Positions 35,764 to 44,175 of a stretch of 44,175 nucleotides of DNA are shown here, in pieces (the stretch's first letter is position 1; each line of letters begins with the position of its first letter). A program made the position numbers and the translations under genes. Below the pieces are notes generated by a model. It had not been told where the DNA came from, did no database searches, and saw nothing but the letters and a program-made list of their open reading frames with translations. The DNA is from Mesaphorura yosii (Eukaryota > Arthropoda > Collembola > Poduromorpha > Tullbergiidae): assembly GCA_009869945.1 (NCBI GenBank), contig WIXG01000518.1:1-44175 (forward strand), in the 5' to 3' direction.

Positions 35764-38700
35764 CACGATGCCACTCCTCTCGAATTTCACCGAGACGCAA
35801 CGAGTGAAAGCAGCTCAACTCTCAGCGCTCTGCTTTTGCCGCGCTGCACTGCACTGAAAGCACTCAAGCACGTGCACGGCTAATTAGCGAACGTCTTTGT
35901 TTACAGTTGCCACTGCCTCGTTAGCTGCTGCTGCGTAAACAAGACGCTGTCAGATAACGTGGTAAAGTAAAGCCTGTAAAAACAAATTGTTAGTTGCGAT
36001 ACGACTAAAAGTATTTCCAAAATGGACATTTTTGGAGTGCGCTTCTAGCAAACGAGCAAATTTTGGTCTCATTAAATCGCGATCGCCCAATCAGTCTCAT
36101 TAACTCATCTGTGTAATCTTTTTCTATGCTACTTCCTCTTTTGTACCTGACTTTTTTTTCAAAATTCGTCCCTTTTCAATTTCAATCTGACGAAGAGAAG
36201 AAACCCAAATTCGGCTTCTGAAAACATTCGCCGTCACCGTCTTTCTTTTATAATTTACAAATGAGTCGTCAATTACGCGTTACGGGTCAAATTTTGTGTT
36301 ATTTTTGAAGTTATCAATCCTGATGAGACGCTCAGTGAATCCTTTCGAAAAAGTATCGAAGATTTTTGCCTGCGACTGATCTTTGCCATTACGCAACGAG
36401 CCGAATGAACCTCTGCCGTGCCGTCGTCTCGTGTTACGGGATATTGATACTTTTTGTGTTTGAGTGCAACGATTCGACTCCGACTATCGAAACACGTACG
36501 AAGAGCAGCGGTGGGGACGAAACTGACTCGAAAAGCCTTTTAGCAACGTCGGATTCTCGGGTTACGAAAGTAATCAGAGCGAACGCGAACAGCGAAAGAG
36601 GCGAGACGAGACGAGGCCTATCTCGAAGCTCAGCGCTCACAACACACTCAGTAGTCAGCTTCTCCCCTTTTGAACAATTTGAACCCAATTTCCACTGCCA
36701 CTTGGCCCGAGTCCGATCGGCGAGGCCGTCGACACTTCGAAAAATGCTTCCAAACGCAGCGAAACGCGGCGCGGCGGGGAATTTGCGACTATTTTGCTTA
36801 ATTTTCTTCAAAAACGAGTTTTCGCGTCTTGTAAGATGTAAATCAGCTCGAAGACTGAATTTTGACTGATTCTCATCGAATCTCTCTGGATTGCAGATCA
36901 CATTTGAAGCGTCTGCATTTGCATTTGTGTTTACGTTTGGACACTGCAGCGATTTGCATTTCGATTTCAGTCAAATTAGCTTCGCACGTGCTAATCCGTT
37001 GTCGTTACACTGCGTTGGGCCTTCACATTGCGTTCAATACAGCACATTTATGCAGAGTATTCCAAAAGAGATTATCTTGCACGCGTACGTGACAATTTAC
37101 GCCTTGATTCTTGGCTTTGCTTGAAATTTAAATTGTCGACATATTTCCTTTCCTTTCCTGACTGATTCAGCCGAGGCTGATGCACGATTTAGCTTTGGCT
37201 TTGGCGTTTGGCTGATCTGCAATTGCGATCACCTTTGACACTTACCTTTGCGTAGCGTAAAAACAGCGACGCAACTGCAAAATGCGTATTCACTCTTCAC
37301 TGAAATGCTGAAATTATGAAACGCTGAAATGCTGAGTCCACACGACACAAAACAAAGCACAGACGCAGTCACGGACAAAGAAGGCAAAGTCACTGAAACT
37401 GATTAATGATGCTTGTTAGACTAATTCTGGCTATCGAATGCCCTGATCTGGTCTCTGGTCCAGAACAGTCACTCGCTCGTGGTCCAGTTACTGGATCCTA
37501 GATTCTAGTTCCTAATTCTCACTACCTCGTCTCACACGGCTACGACTTACGTACACGGAAATTGGGAAATTAGCGCACTGCATACGCGCAATGCCCATCC
37601 ACGACCTGAATTACAAATTAACAAAAGCAGGACACATGTCAACGCCCACTTTCTCCACTTCCGCACTCGGCCGCGTCCTTTTCTCGATTCGAATTCTTCG
37701 AGATTGAATTGATTCCGGAGCGACCGGTAGCCAACGTTCCGAATCGGATGAAATCCCGTTGCTGAGTCAGTCTGCGTGAGGGAAAATGAGAAAAGCGAGA
37801 ACGAGAAGAATCTCGGAGAAGATTTTGGATCTTTCACGGAACAACCAAAAGAGTGCTGAAGCTGAAGCACAGGCGCAGAGAGCCCGTTTCGTGAAAGGAG
37901 GCATGAAACACGGCCCGTGAGAGGGTTGGCCTTCCACAATCGATCTCCAACGACGCAAGTCGATGCAACCGACGACGGGATTTCGGTTTTCAGATGCTGC
38001 GCTGATTAATTCTTTGTATTTCATATTCGTTAAATACTGCATGCCTTTTGTTTTGGTGCCGATGCAACCTGCAAAAGCAAAAACCTTTCGTTTGCATATT
38101 TTTTCTGTCTTCGAGACGGATACACGCATATTTTATGCCAAAAGGTGAGAAGAAGGGTTGTTGCAGTTTATTATTGTGATTATTTGCATTTACATTCGGC
38201 TTGTCGCACTTTTGGAAGGGTTTGACATTAATTTCGATGCATTTGACTGTAATTTGAGCGTTTGAGCCTTGTTTTCTGCTTTCTGCGTGCGTTGCATTCT
38301 TGGCGTAAATAAAGCGTTAAGCGTGAGGAAAACGTGTCGAAATCGATTTTGATAAGCCGACTTGCGAGCGACGATTGGAGAAGGTTCAGAGTTCGCCTCG
38401 TCTGATTTCTTTTCTACTTCTACCGATTTCTAAGCTGCAATTAATTTTTCTTCAGTAAATTCGCACTTGGGCCCGAATCTTGGCCTGCAAAATCGAAGTT
38501 TTCTCACTTACCGTCTGAAAAAACAAAACAGCAGAAACGACATTTCATATGTTCGTATATAACACGAGTGTTCGTCAGAATACTCGTAGAATTAAAGAAT
38601 TTAGAGGTTAAGAATTTAGGAATGTTGGACTTTAATTTCATTTTCATGTTATTGCTCATACTTTCGTGCTGGTTGCTTGTTGCTGGTTGCTGGTGGCAGT

Positions 38701-40274
38701 GTTCCTGGTACATCACCATTGTTTTATTCCACCCTATGCCCATGACCACGACTATTTCTTCATTTCATTGGAAAGGCGCGCAAGAAAGAAAGACACGTCA
38801 CCACGTCATTCCATTCAATATTACAATTACAGTCACAATTTGCTAGTGCCCAAAAGTTCGTTGCCACAAATCAACGCTCGTCGTGATACGTCAGATAAGC
38901 TGGCTCGCTGGCTCCAGACTTGTCACTGCTCTATTATTTATGTTTCGGCACAGTTTAATGCACAATGCAGCGATAAGAAATAAGAAAAACTGCAAAACTT
39001 CACATTCAAAATGCAAATCTTTCAACAATGAAAAGTACAACTATGTGCTGCAAGCAACTATCGCTGCATCTGTTTAAAACAGTTTATTTAGTTGAGAGTG
39101 GGAATGCATTGAGCAGGCACGATTATTATTATTGCCAATTATTTGGTTCGAGAGTACAAGCACCGACACAATGTGCAAATCGTCAAATTAAAGCTCAGCA
39201 CGACGTAGCATGGCATAGCAATGTATCGTGTACGTACATCGCCATTGCACTCCACCGAACCCGAAAACTTACTGTATTGGGCCATTGTAAATAATTCAGC
39301 TGATTTGGGAAAGAAAATTCGGGAAACGGAAAATATTCCAGCATGTGCGGCGCGCTCTCCCAACTAACGATGGTTCTGGTTTTCCAATTGACGCCAAACT
39401 TAAATTGCGACAAATGTGTATCTTGGATTAGTGACTGGGACGAGAAGGATTCACTCCCGAATCCTGACGGAATGAAGCTTGAAGTTGAAGTTAAGCGACT
39501 TCGATTGGCAATTTGGCCATGCCATTCGTGCGGTCAGACTTCCGTGGGTTTGTCATCGTTGATTAGGATAAACTTCTGACATGAAGTCATCTTGATTGCC
39601 ATATTGTCAGTATTGTGAACGTCAATTCAAACTTGTCTTTCTTGTCTCTTGTGCCCGAGAAGTCTGAGCCGAAAGGAGCGTGCGTCATTCAGAGTGATGG
39701 TCAGGTCAGATCAGCGCCACTTTAACCTTTATGGGGACATGCTCACGCTCATGCTCTCCTTTACCGATGGGGTTCCGTCGACGATAAAAAAGAATTCATA
39801 TGGAGGTAAATACGTAGCACTAGAATGAGAACTAGTAAACATTCGCATAATGACTTCACTCTTTATACTATGATTTGCTCTTATCACCACATTTTGCGAA
39901 GAAACAACACATGCAGTTACACAATCCCGGAGGAGTTTCGAAATTATGCCAACTCGTACCAACCTAGCGCTGGAATTCTGGCAATTCTCCGTTCCAACGG
40001 AGCGGTTCAAGGAAGGGGATTCAGATTTGAATAATGAATGCTGCTTTTGACATATCCTTGATCGTACTGATAAGATAAGGGTTCTTCTGATTCGAGATTT
40101 GTCAATTGCTGAATTTCTTTGTTTTCGCTTCACACGTGTTTCCTGGGCGAACTGATAAAGGCTCTCAAAGTATCGCCCGTCATGAACGCAGATTCTCATT
40201 CACCGAATAACCAGACAACGTCTATATAATGTTATTACATAACTGTGCAAAGCGCAGCAGCCAAAGACCTCAGT
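35764..40274. other. Large region without supported genes, upstream of FoxL2
   Basis: About 4.5 kb that should contain the FoxL2 promoter. A 154-codon + strand frame from ATG 36405 to 36869 begins with a hydrophobic signal-like start (CYGILILFVFEC), but it overlaps an equally long open frame on the other strand, has no family resemblance, and I do not call it a gene. Repeated GCGAAT/GCAAAT words are dense at about 36900-36970. Confidence 0.35.
40220..40227 (+). promoter_or_regulatory. TATA box candidate
   Basis: A TATATAAT-type word lies within CTATATAATG. A TCAGTT initiator-like word lies near 40271, rather farther downstream than the usual 30 bp. It could serve the propeller pseudogene to its right. 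Confidence 0.15.
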
Positions 40275-40574
40275 TTAGGTGCTCCCTCGTAATGTATATG
40301 TCGATATTGTGCGCTTGCTGCTGGATTCAGGTTGCCATGGTTTGATACACAATTTCTTAAAGTTGAACCGCAGTTGTAGCAGGACACACTTCAGCGCCAG
40401 CCCTTCAGCAGGATCAGCACAACAGTCAGAGTCGGTGGAGCAAGCCTGTAGCTGGTCCTTGCAGACTGCTGCTTTGGCTGGTGCCCCACTCAGAGCTAGA
40501 ATGAGCAGTAGAATAGAGCAGAGCAGGAGAAGAGTTCTAAGTCCCTACTGAAGAATTCTCTGAGTCATGATCAT
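40275..40574 (-). pseudogene. Secreted six-cysteine knottin-like peptide, in-frame stop
   Basis: An open frame of 89 codons runs from 40544 down to the TAA at 40275-40277. It begins with a strongly hydrophobic Leu-rich signal core followed by an APAKA cleavage-like site. The mature part has exactly six cysteines spaced C-x6-C-x5-CC-x10-C-x12-C, including STDSDCC, then a polar tail with a KR pair. This resembles inhibitor-cystine-knot peptides, which arthropods use as toxins, antimicrobials or hormones; the x10 between the fourth and fifth cysteines is longer than usual. Just upstream are in-frame ATGs at 40574 and 40568, but a TAG at 40545-40547 separates them from the hydrophobic core. It is therefore a decayed copy, a null allele, or a gene whose start lies in an unseen 5' exon. 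Function unknown. Confidence 0.45.
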
Positions 40575-40710
40575 GTTAGATGATAGCACGGAGAGATACT
40601 GAAAGAACCACTGAAAACAGATGACTGCTTCATTCTCCTCGAGAACTCTGAATTCTCCATCTCGTTAGTCTTCGGCGGCTTCAGCTGAAGAGAATTACGT
40701 CTTCCTAGGT

Positions 40711-42106
40711 GTCTCGGCTCAGTGCAATATTTTATCCAGTGATGGGAGCGAACACCGGACGTCCACGCGGTTGGTGTGTGATGCCAATGACGTTGTTTGT
40801 GTTCTTACAGATCGGTCAGCACCGGTCAGTATTTCCGGAGCAGACCCGATTGAACTGGTCATCTGCAATGCAAACGTGCCTTACAAGTGTCCGGGTGGGT
40901 TTTGGAAATCTGCAGTGTACGACGGATATGATTCAGTGATTGTATTCTGCCAAGGTGTTAGCTTCAGGTATTCCCTGTCCAAAGAAGCTGTAACGAGACT
41001 CAGAGATTAATGGTGGCCAACCAATTACGAGGTGGCCGTTGGGATTACATACCAAACTGACTCGGTTCGCATGTTTCGGTTTGGATGGGATGGAGAGGAG
41101 TCTACTAGCATCTGGGTCAGTCAAGGAAGCAATAGTGTCAGCGATCTGCTTTGGAGTTGGGTAGGCAACATATCAGCCGATTTCAACCAGGCAACAGTAG
41201 CGTGGGATGGTACTAGTCACATCTACGTGCTCGGTGCGAACGAGACCGACTCGGCAGTGCGCAAGTTCTCCTTGGATGACTTCACAGTCACTGATGCAGG
41301 GGAATTAGCTACACACCATTTTTATCCTGTGGCAGTATGGGCCGAAGAACACAAAAGTGCTTTCGTATTTGGCGAGATAGCTTCTGGCGGCTTCTCTAAT
41401 CGAATTTTCAAGTACGACGCTCTAACCAAAGCCACGTCTGTCTGTCTACGCGCTGCTCCAGGCTACGATACACTACCCCTGCGTCGTCTGGACGGGTACG
41501 GAAGTGCTGGTCATATGTGGGTCGTCTCTCTGTCGTATACCTCGACTTGAACCGCGCTGCTGCATCTGTAGCGGTGGTGACGCCAGAAACTGAAACAACA
41601 AGCGTGAACGTGACTGAGGAAACGACAGCCACGCCACTGAAGAAACTTGGGACGGCCTCCGGCTGGCCTTTTCAGAAAACGAACACCTTTCACCCCGTTG
41701 AGAAAGCATTTATTCTACTGTAAGTGTGTACGATGAGATGGATACAGTCTACATCTTCTGTCCCGACGAAATTTTCGTGTACCAGCTATCCATGGACTGT
41801 TTCATAAATTACCAGTACCTCTTTTGGAAGGGATCGGCGGTTACTGCCAAGGCCGCATGGTCAGCGGGCGATATATTTTACTTTCCCTTCTATTCCACTG
41901 GGTCCTCTGACATTTGGAAAGTCGACACTGGCAACCTCAGCAATTGGACCCGGGTAGCGTCAACAGCACCCCTCCACCTGTTTGGCACTACAGTGTTATG
42001 GGACCGAGGTGATCACATTTATATTTTTTCCACCAACTTAATTAATGAGCAAAGCTACGCCATCAAAAAGTTCAATATTCACGATCACAGCATAGCATAT
42101 TTGTGA
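40711..42106 (+). pseudogene. Kelch-like beta-propeller gene, disrupted
   Basis: Three reading frames in series carry matching propeller repeats. Repeat strings include YDGYDSVIVFCQGVSFRYSL, ATVAWDGTSHIYVLGANE, VRKFSLDDF, NRIFKYDAL, YDEMDTVYIFCPDEIFVYQL and TTVLWDRGDHIYIF: the hydrophobic-strand plus 'xKF/xKY' pattern of kelch repeats. The frame is interrupted by a TAA at 41008-41010, a frameshift near 41515-41525 (sequence continues as VVYLDLNRAAASV), and another near 41690-41710. No GT-AG intron cleanly removes these. Cys pairs and a Thr-rich linker (about 41590-41650) suggest an extracellular ancestor with two propeller halves. A splice acceptor-like CTCAG precedes the first block, so 5' exons may be missing. 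It is most simply a decayed gene; sequencing error is the alternative. Confidence 0.55.
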
Positions 42107-43098
42107 GAGCCATATTTACTCGAACGACACGTTAATTTTCAAGCTTTCAAGCCAGAGATTTTGTTTTTTTCCATTTGGGTCAAGCCTTTTTGCAATTCTG
42201 CAAGTTTTGCAGGTGGCTGGCTTGCTGGACCGGCGATTCTTGCAGCAGCTCGCCTTTCTTCTTTACATGGGCAACGAGAAGCTGAAGCTAAAGCTGAGTC
42301 TGAAACCCGAGCTCGATGACACATCGCCATAAAGCAAAAGCCCAGACGACCTGCCTGGTCGTCTTCACTTTTGCTTTGTCAAGCATGTCGGGGCCGTCGC
42401 AAGTGGCATGATGTTTACTTTACTTGGAAGAATATTTTATAGGTTATCATATAATTTATCAATAACCTCCCTACTAATGCAATCCAGAAACAAATGAAAC
42501 TCACAATGAAATTTTAAACGAAAATGTCAATGACCATTACAGTAAAGGAAAACAATAAGCCATCAATTGAAAAGTAGAGTTATCCAATCTGTGAGCCCAT
42601 TGACAATTTCTTCCTTGAAAGGTCAGTTCGACTCTGATCAGAATTTTCATTGGTAAATTCATTTGTTTTTTTATTGGAAACTTCATTTGCTTCATTGAAG
42701 GTTTAATTGTATGCCTATTTTATAGCCGATTGCCTGCTGTCTGTGAGTTCGAGGAATTGGAGCCAGTCAACGTCTTTTTCGTAGAAGTCAAACGCGACTT
42801 ATGAGTTATGATTCATATTCATGGTTCTTCAGTAATGCAATGCATTGCGAGCAAAGCAAAGGCTTCGATTCGCTATTGTTCACTATTCGTAATTCGCTAT
42901 CAGTGCTCGCTTCTTTGTACCAACTACCAAAGCAACTTCAACTACGAGTTTCTTTAACGGCAAACAAAGGCGTTGGCACAACCATTAAGCTTTTGTCTTC
43001 CTCAGCATTCACAACTGCAAGTCAAGACTTCTCAAAAACCAAGCTTACTTCAAGCATTCAAGCCTTATAGCTTAAGAAAGCAATTAAACACAAAAAAG
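42107..43098. other. Intergenic plus probable 5' untranslated exon
   Basis: Nothing coding is supported. The right end stops at an AAG/GTGAAT donor (43098/43099), which pairs with the TTTCAG acceptor at 43222-43223 in front of the next gene, so part of this stretch is probably its untranslated first exon. Confidence 0.35.
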
Positions 43099-43231
43099 GT
43101 GAATAAAATACACACAAAATTACGCGAAAGGGAAAATCCTTCCATGAAGCCTTCATAATTTGCTAATTTGGACCTCTTTTTTTTACCGTTTTTGCTAATT
43201 ATTTGTCATTTTGCTGCTTTCAGGTTAGAAA

Positions 43232-43888
43232 ATGTCCGACAATCCACAGAACGTTCGTCGCCACTGCTCGCAGCATCTGTGGTATGAAGAAGGCTGTTCT
43301 GCATGCGAGCGCGCGAACGAGCTTGGATTCCGTCCCATTCTCACCGAAAACAGCGGAAACGTGGGCCGAATCTACGACGCTCGCTACGAGCCCCGCTTCT
43401 ACGGACCCGTTGGTCAAATGCTCCAGGAGCAGTACTTCCGCGCGACTGGCGTCGATACGTCATTCCGCCGGCTGACACAAACTCTAACTCAAAGTCATGT
43501 AGCTGGCGCGAGTGCAGTAAGCAACGACAGTGGAAGCGGCAACGGGCAAAGCAGCGGACGCGCCAGAGCGGCTGCGTCCGCTTCGACTTTGACTGCGACT
43601 GATTCAACCTCTCCAGTCACTTTTGGTGACTTCCCGTCGGAACTTCCATATTTAGTGGTGCCTGGCGCCGTCGCCAATCGCAATGCTGCTGCTGGTGCCG
43701 TTGAAAACAGCGGAGGCGTTGGTGGTGCTGCCGTTGGGGGTGACGTGAGCGGTGGAGCACTCAACGGGGCGACTGTTGCTGCTGCTGCTCCGGCTGCAGG
43801 TAACAACGTGGCTGCTGCTGCTGAGAACGGCCACGGCAACGGTCTCGAGACCATTTCAGAGAAGAACGGCGAGGGCGAAGGCGCCTAA
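43232..43888 (+). CDS. Uncharacterised 218-aa protein, Ala/Gly/Asn-rich tail
   Basis: A single coding exon begins eight bases after a TTTCAG acceptor, with ATG at 43232 (AAAATGTCC context). Residues 1-85 look structured and conserved: RRHCSQHLWYEEGCSACERA (three Cys and two His, a possible metal site), then YDARYEPRFYGPVGQML and EQYFRATGVDTSFRRLTQTL. From about residue 90 the sequence is low complexity, rich in Ala, Gly, Ser and Asn, and it ends acidic (EKNGEGEGA). There is no signal peptide or membrane segment. I do not recognise the family. The aromatic YEPRFYGP block recalls structural muscle-type proteins, but I cannot support that assignment. Confidence 0.75.
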   Translation: MSDNPQNVRRHCSQHLWYEEGCSACERANELGFRPILTENSGNVGRIYDARYEPRFYGPVGQMLQEQYFRATGVDTSFRRLTQTLTQSHVAGASAVSNDSGSGNGQSSGRARAAASASTLTATDSTSPVTFGDFPSELPYLVVPGAVANRNAAAGAVENSGGVGGAAVGGDVSGGALNGATVAAAAPAAGNNVAAAAENGHGNGLETISEKNGEGEGA

Positions 43889-44092
43889 CTGCCCGTGTCT
43901 GTGACTGCGGCGGGACGGGTCAAAAGAAGAAGAAGAAGGTCATTGCCATTTAACAGCCGTCCCTGGCGAGTGACTTCAGTTGTCATTCGTCTTCGTCGAT
44001 GATCTTCAGACGCCACGTAACAAAATTGCCGCCTACCACACGTATGTCCTCATTGGGGTAAATCGACATGATTATGTTGTTCTTTATGAAAC

Positions 44093-44098
44093 AATAAA
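44093..44098 (+). terminator. Poly(A) signal of the 43232 gene
   Basis: AATAAA about 205 bp after the stop codon at 43886-43888, same strand. Confidence 0.6.
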
Positions 44099-44175
44099 TT
44101 GAAATTGAATTGCTTTTACGTCCCGACCGATCGATATGAAATTGAATTGGGAATTTTATTGAAATATTTCAATTA

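Noticed and set aside
35763..35790. FoxL2 start at 35790
   Set aside because: The codon there is GTG. The first in-frame ATG is at 35763.
36405..36869. 154-codon + strand ORF with a hydrophobic start
   Set aside because: An equally long frame is open on the opposite strand, the composition is not protein-like after the first 25 residues, and no homology is recognised.
38607..38846. + strand ORF rich in Leu, Trp and Cys
   Set aside because: It derives from a TTGCTGGTTGCTGG short tandem repeat and lacks any supporting signal.
39729..40199. 156-codon minus-strand ORF next to the knottin-like frame
   Set aside because: No domain, signal peptide or repeat pattern is seen, and no splice link to the peptide frame was found.

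Overview
The window is eukaryotic and fits a compact invertebrate genome. Most protein genes are split by GT-AG introns of about 50-700 bp, and exons are GC-richer than the AT-rich introns and intergenic DNA. The gene families (FoxL2, WDR46, WDR47-type propeller, COQ4, ACSS3, MFSD10, a soluble C-type lectin) suit an arthropod or close relative. I cannot name the species. No tRNA, rRNA, CRISPR array, intact transposon or virus was seen.

Layout. 79-539 (-): small two-exon, single-pass acidic membrane protein, not recognised. 2003-5459 (+): eight exons of ACSS3, an acyl-CoA synthetase, with its first exons missing from the window. 5856-6987 (+): complete four-exon COQ4 of coenzyme Q synthesis. 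7486-9309 (-): four exons encoding a WDR47-type C-terminal WD40 propeller, tail to tail with COQ4. 12140-15558 (-): two large low-complexity exons with RRGS repeats, which may be the front of the same transcript. 17853-19148 (-): five-segment gene for a protein of about 341 aa that I do not recognise, in an AT-rich patch. 19483-21839 (-): complete seven-exon WDR46/UTP7, a ribosome biogenesis factor. 23421-24127 (+): secreted C-type lectin. 24657-26537 (-): complete MFSD10-like transporter. 32664-35763 (-): four-exon FoxL2 transcription factor, flanked by about 6 kb and 4.5 kb without convincing genes. 40275-40574 (-): six-cysteine knottin-like secreted peptide frame with an in-frame stop. 40711-42106 (+): kelch-like propeller frame broken by a stop and two frameshifts. 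43232-43888 (+): unrecognised 218-aa protein with an Ala/Gly/Asn-rich tail.

The genes do not form one pathway. Three act in or near mitochondrial and metabolic chemistry (ACSS3, COQ4) or transport (MFSD10), one in nucleolar rRNA processing (WDR46), one probably on microtubules (WDR47-type) and one in development (FoxL2). The parts most worth a second look are the unrecognised gene at 17.9-19.1 kb, the decayed peptide and propeller pair at 40.3-42.1 kb, and the uncertain front end of the WDR47-type gene.
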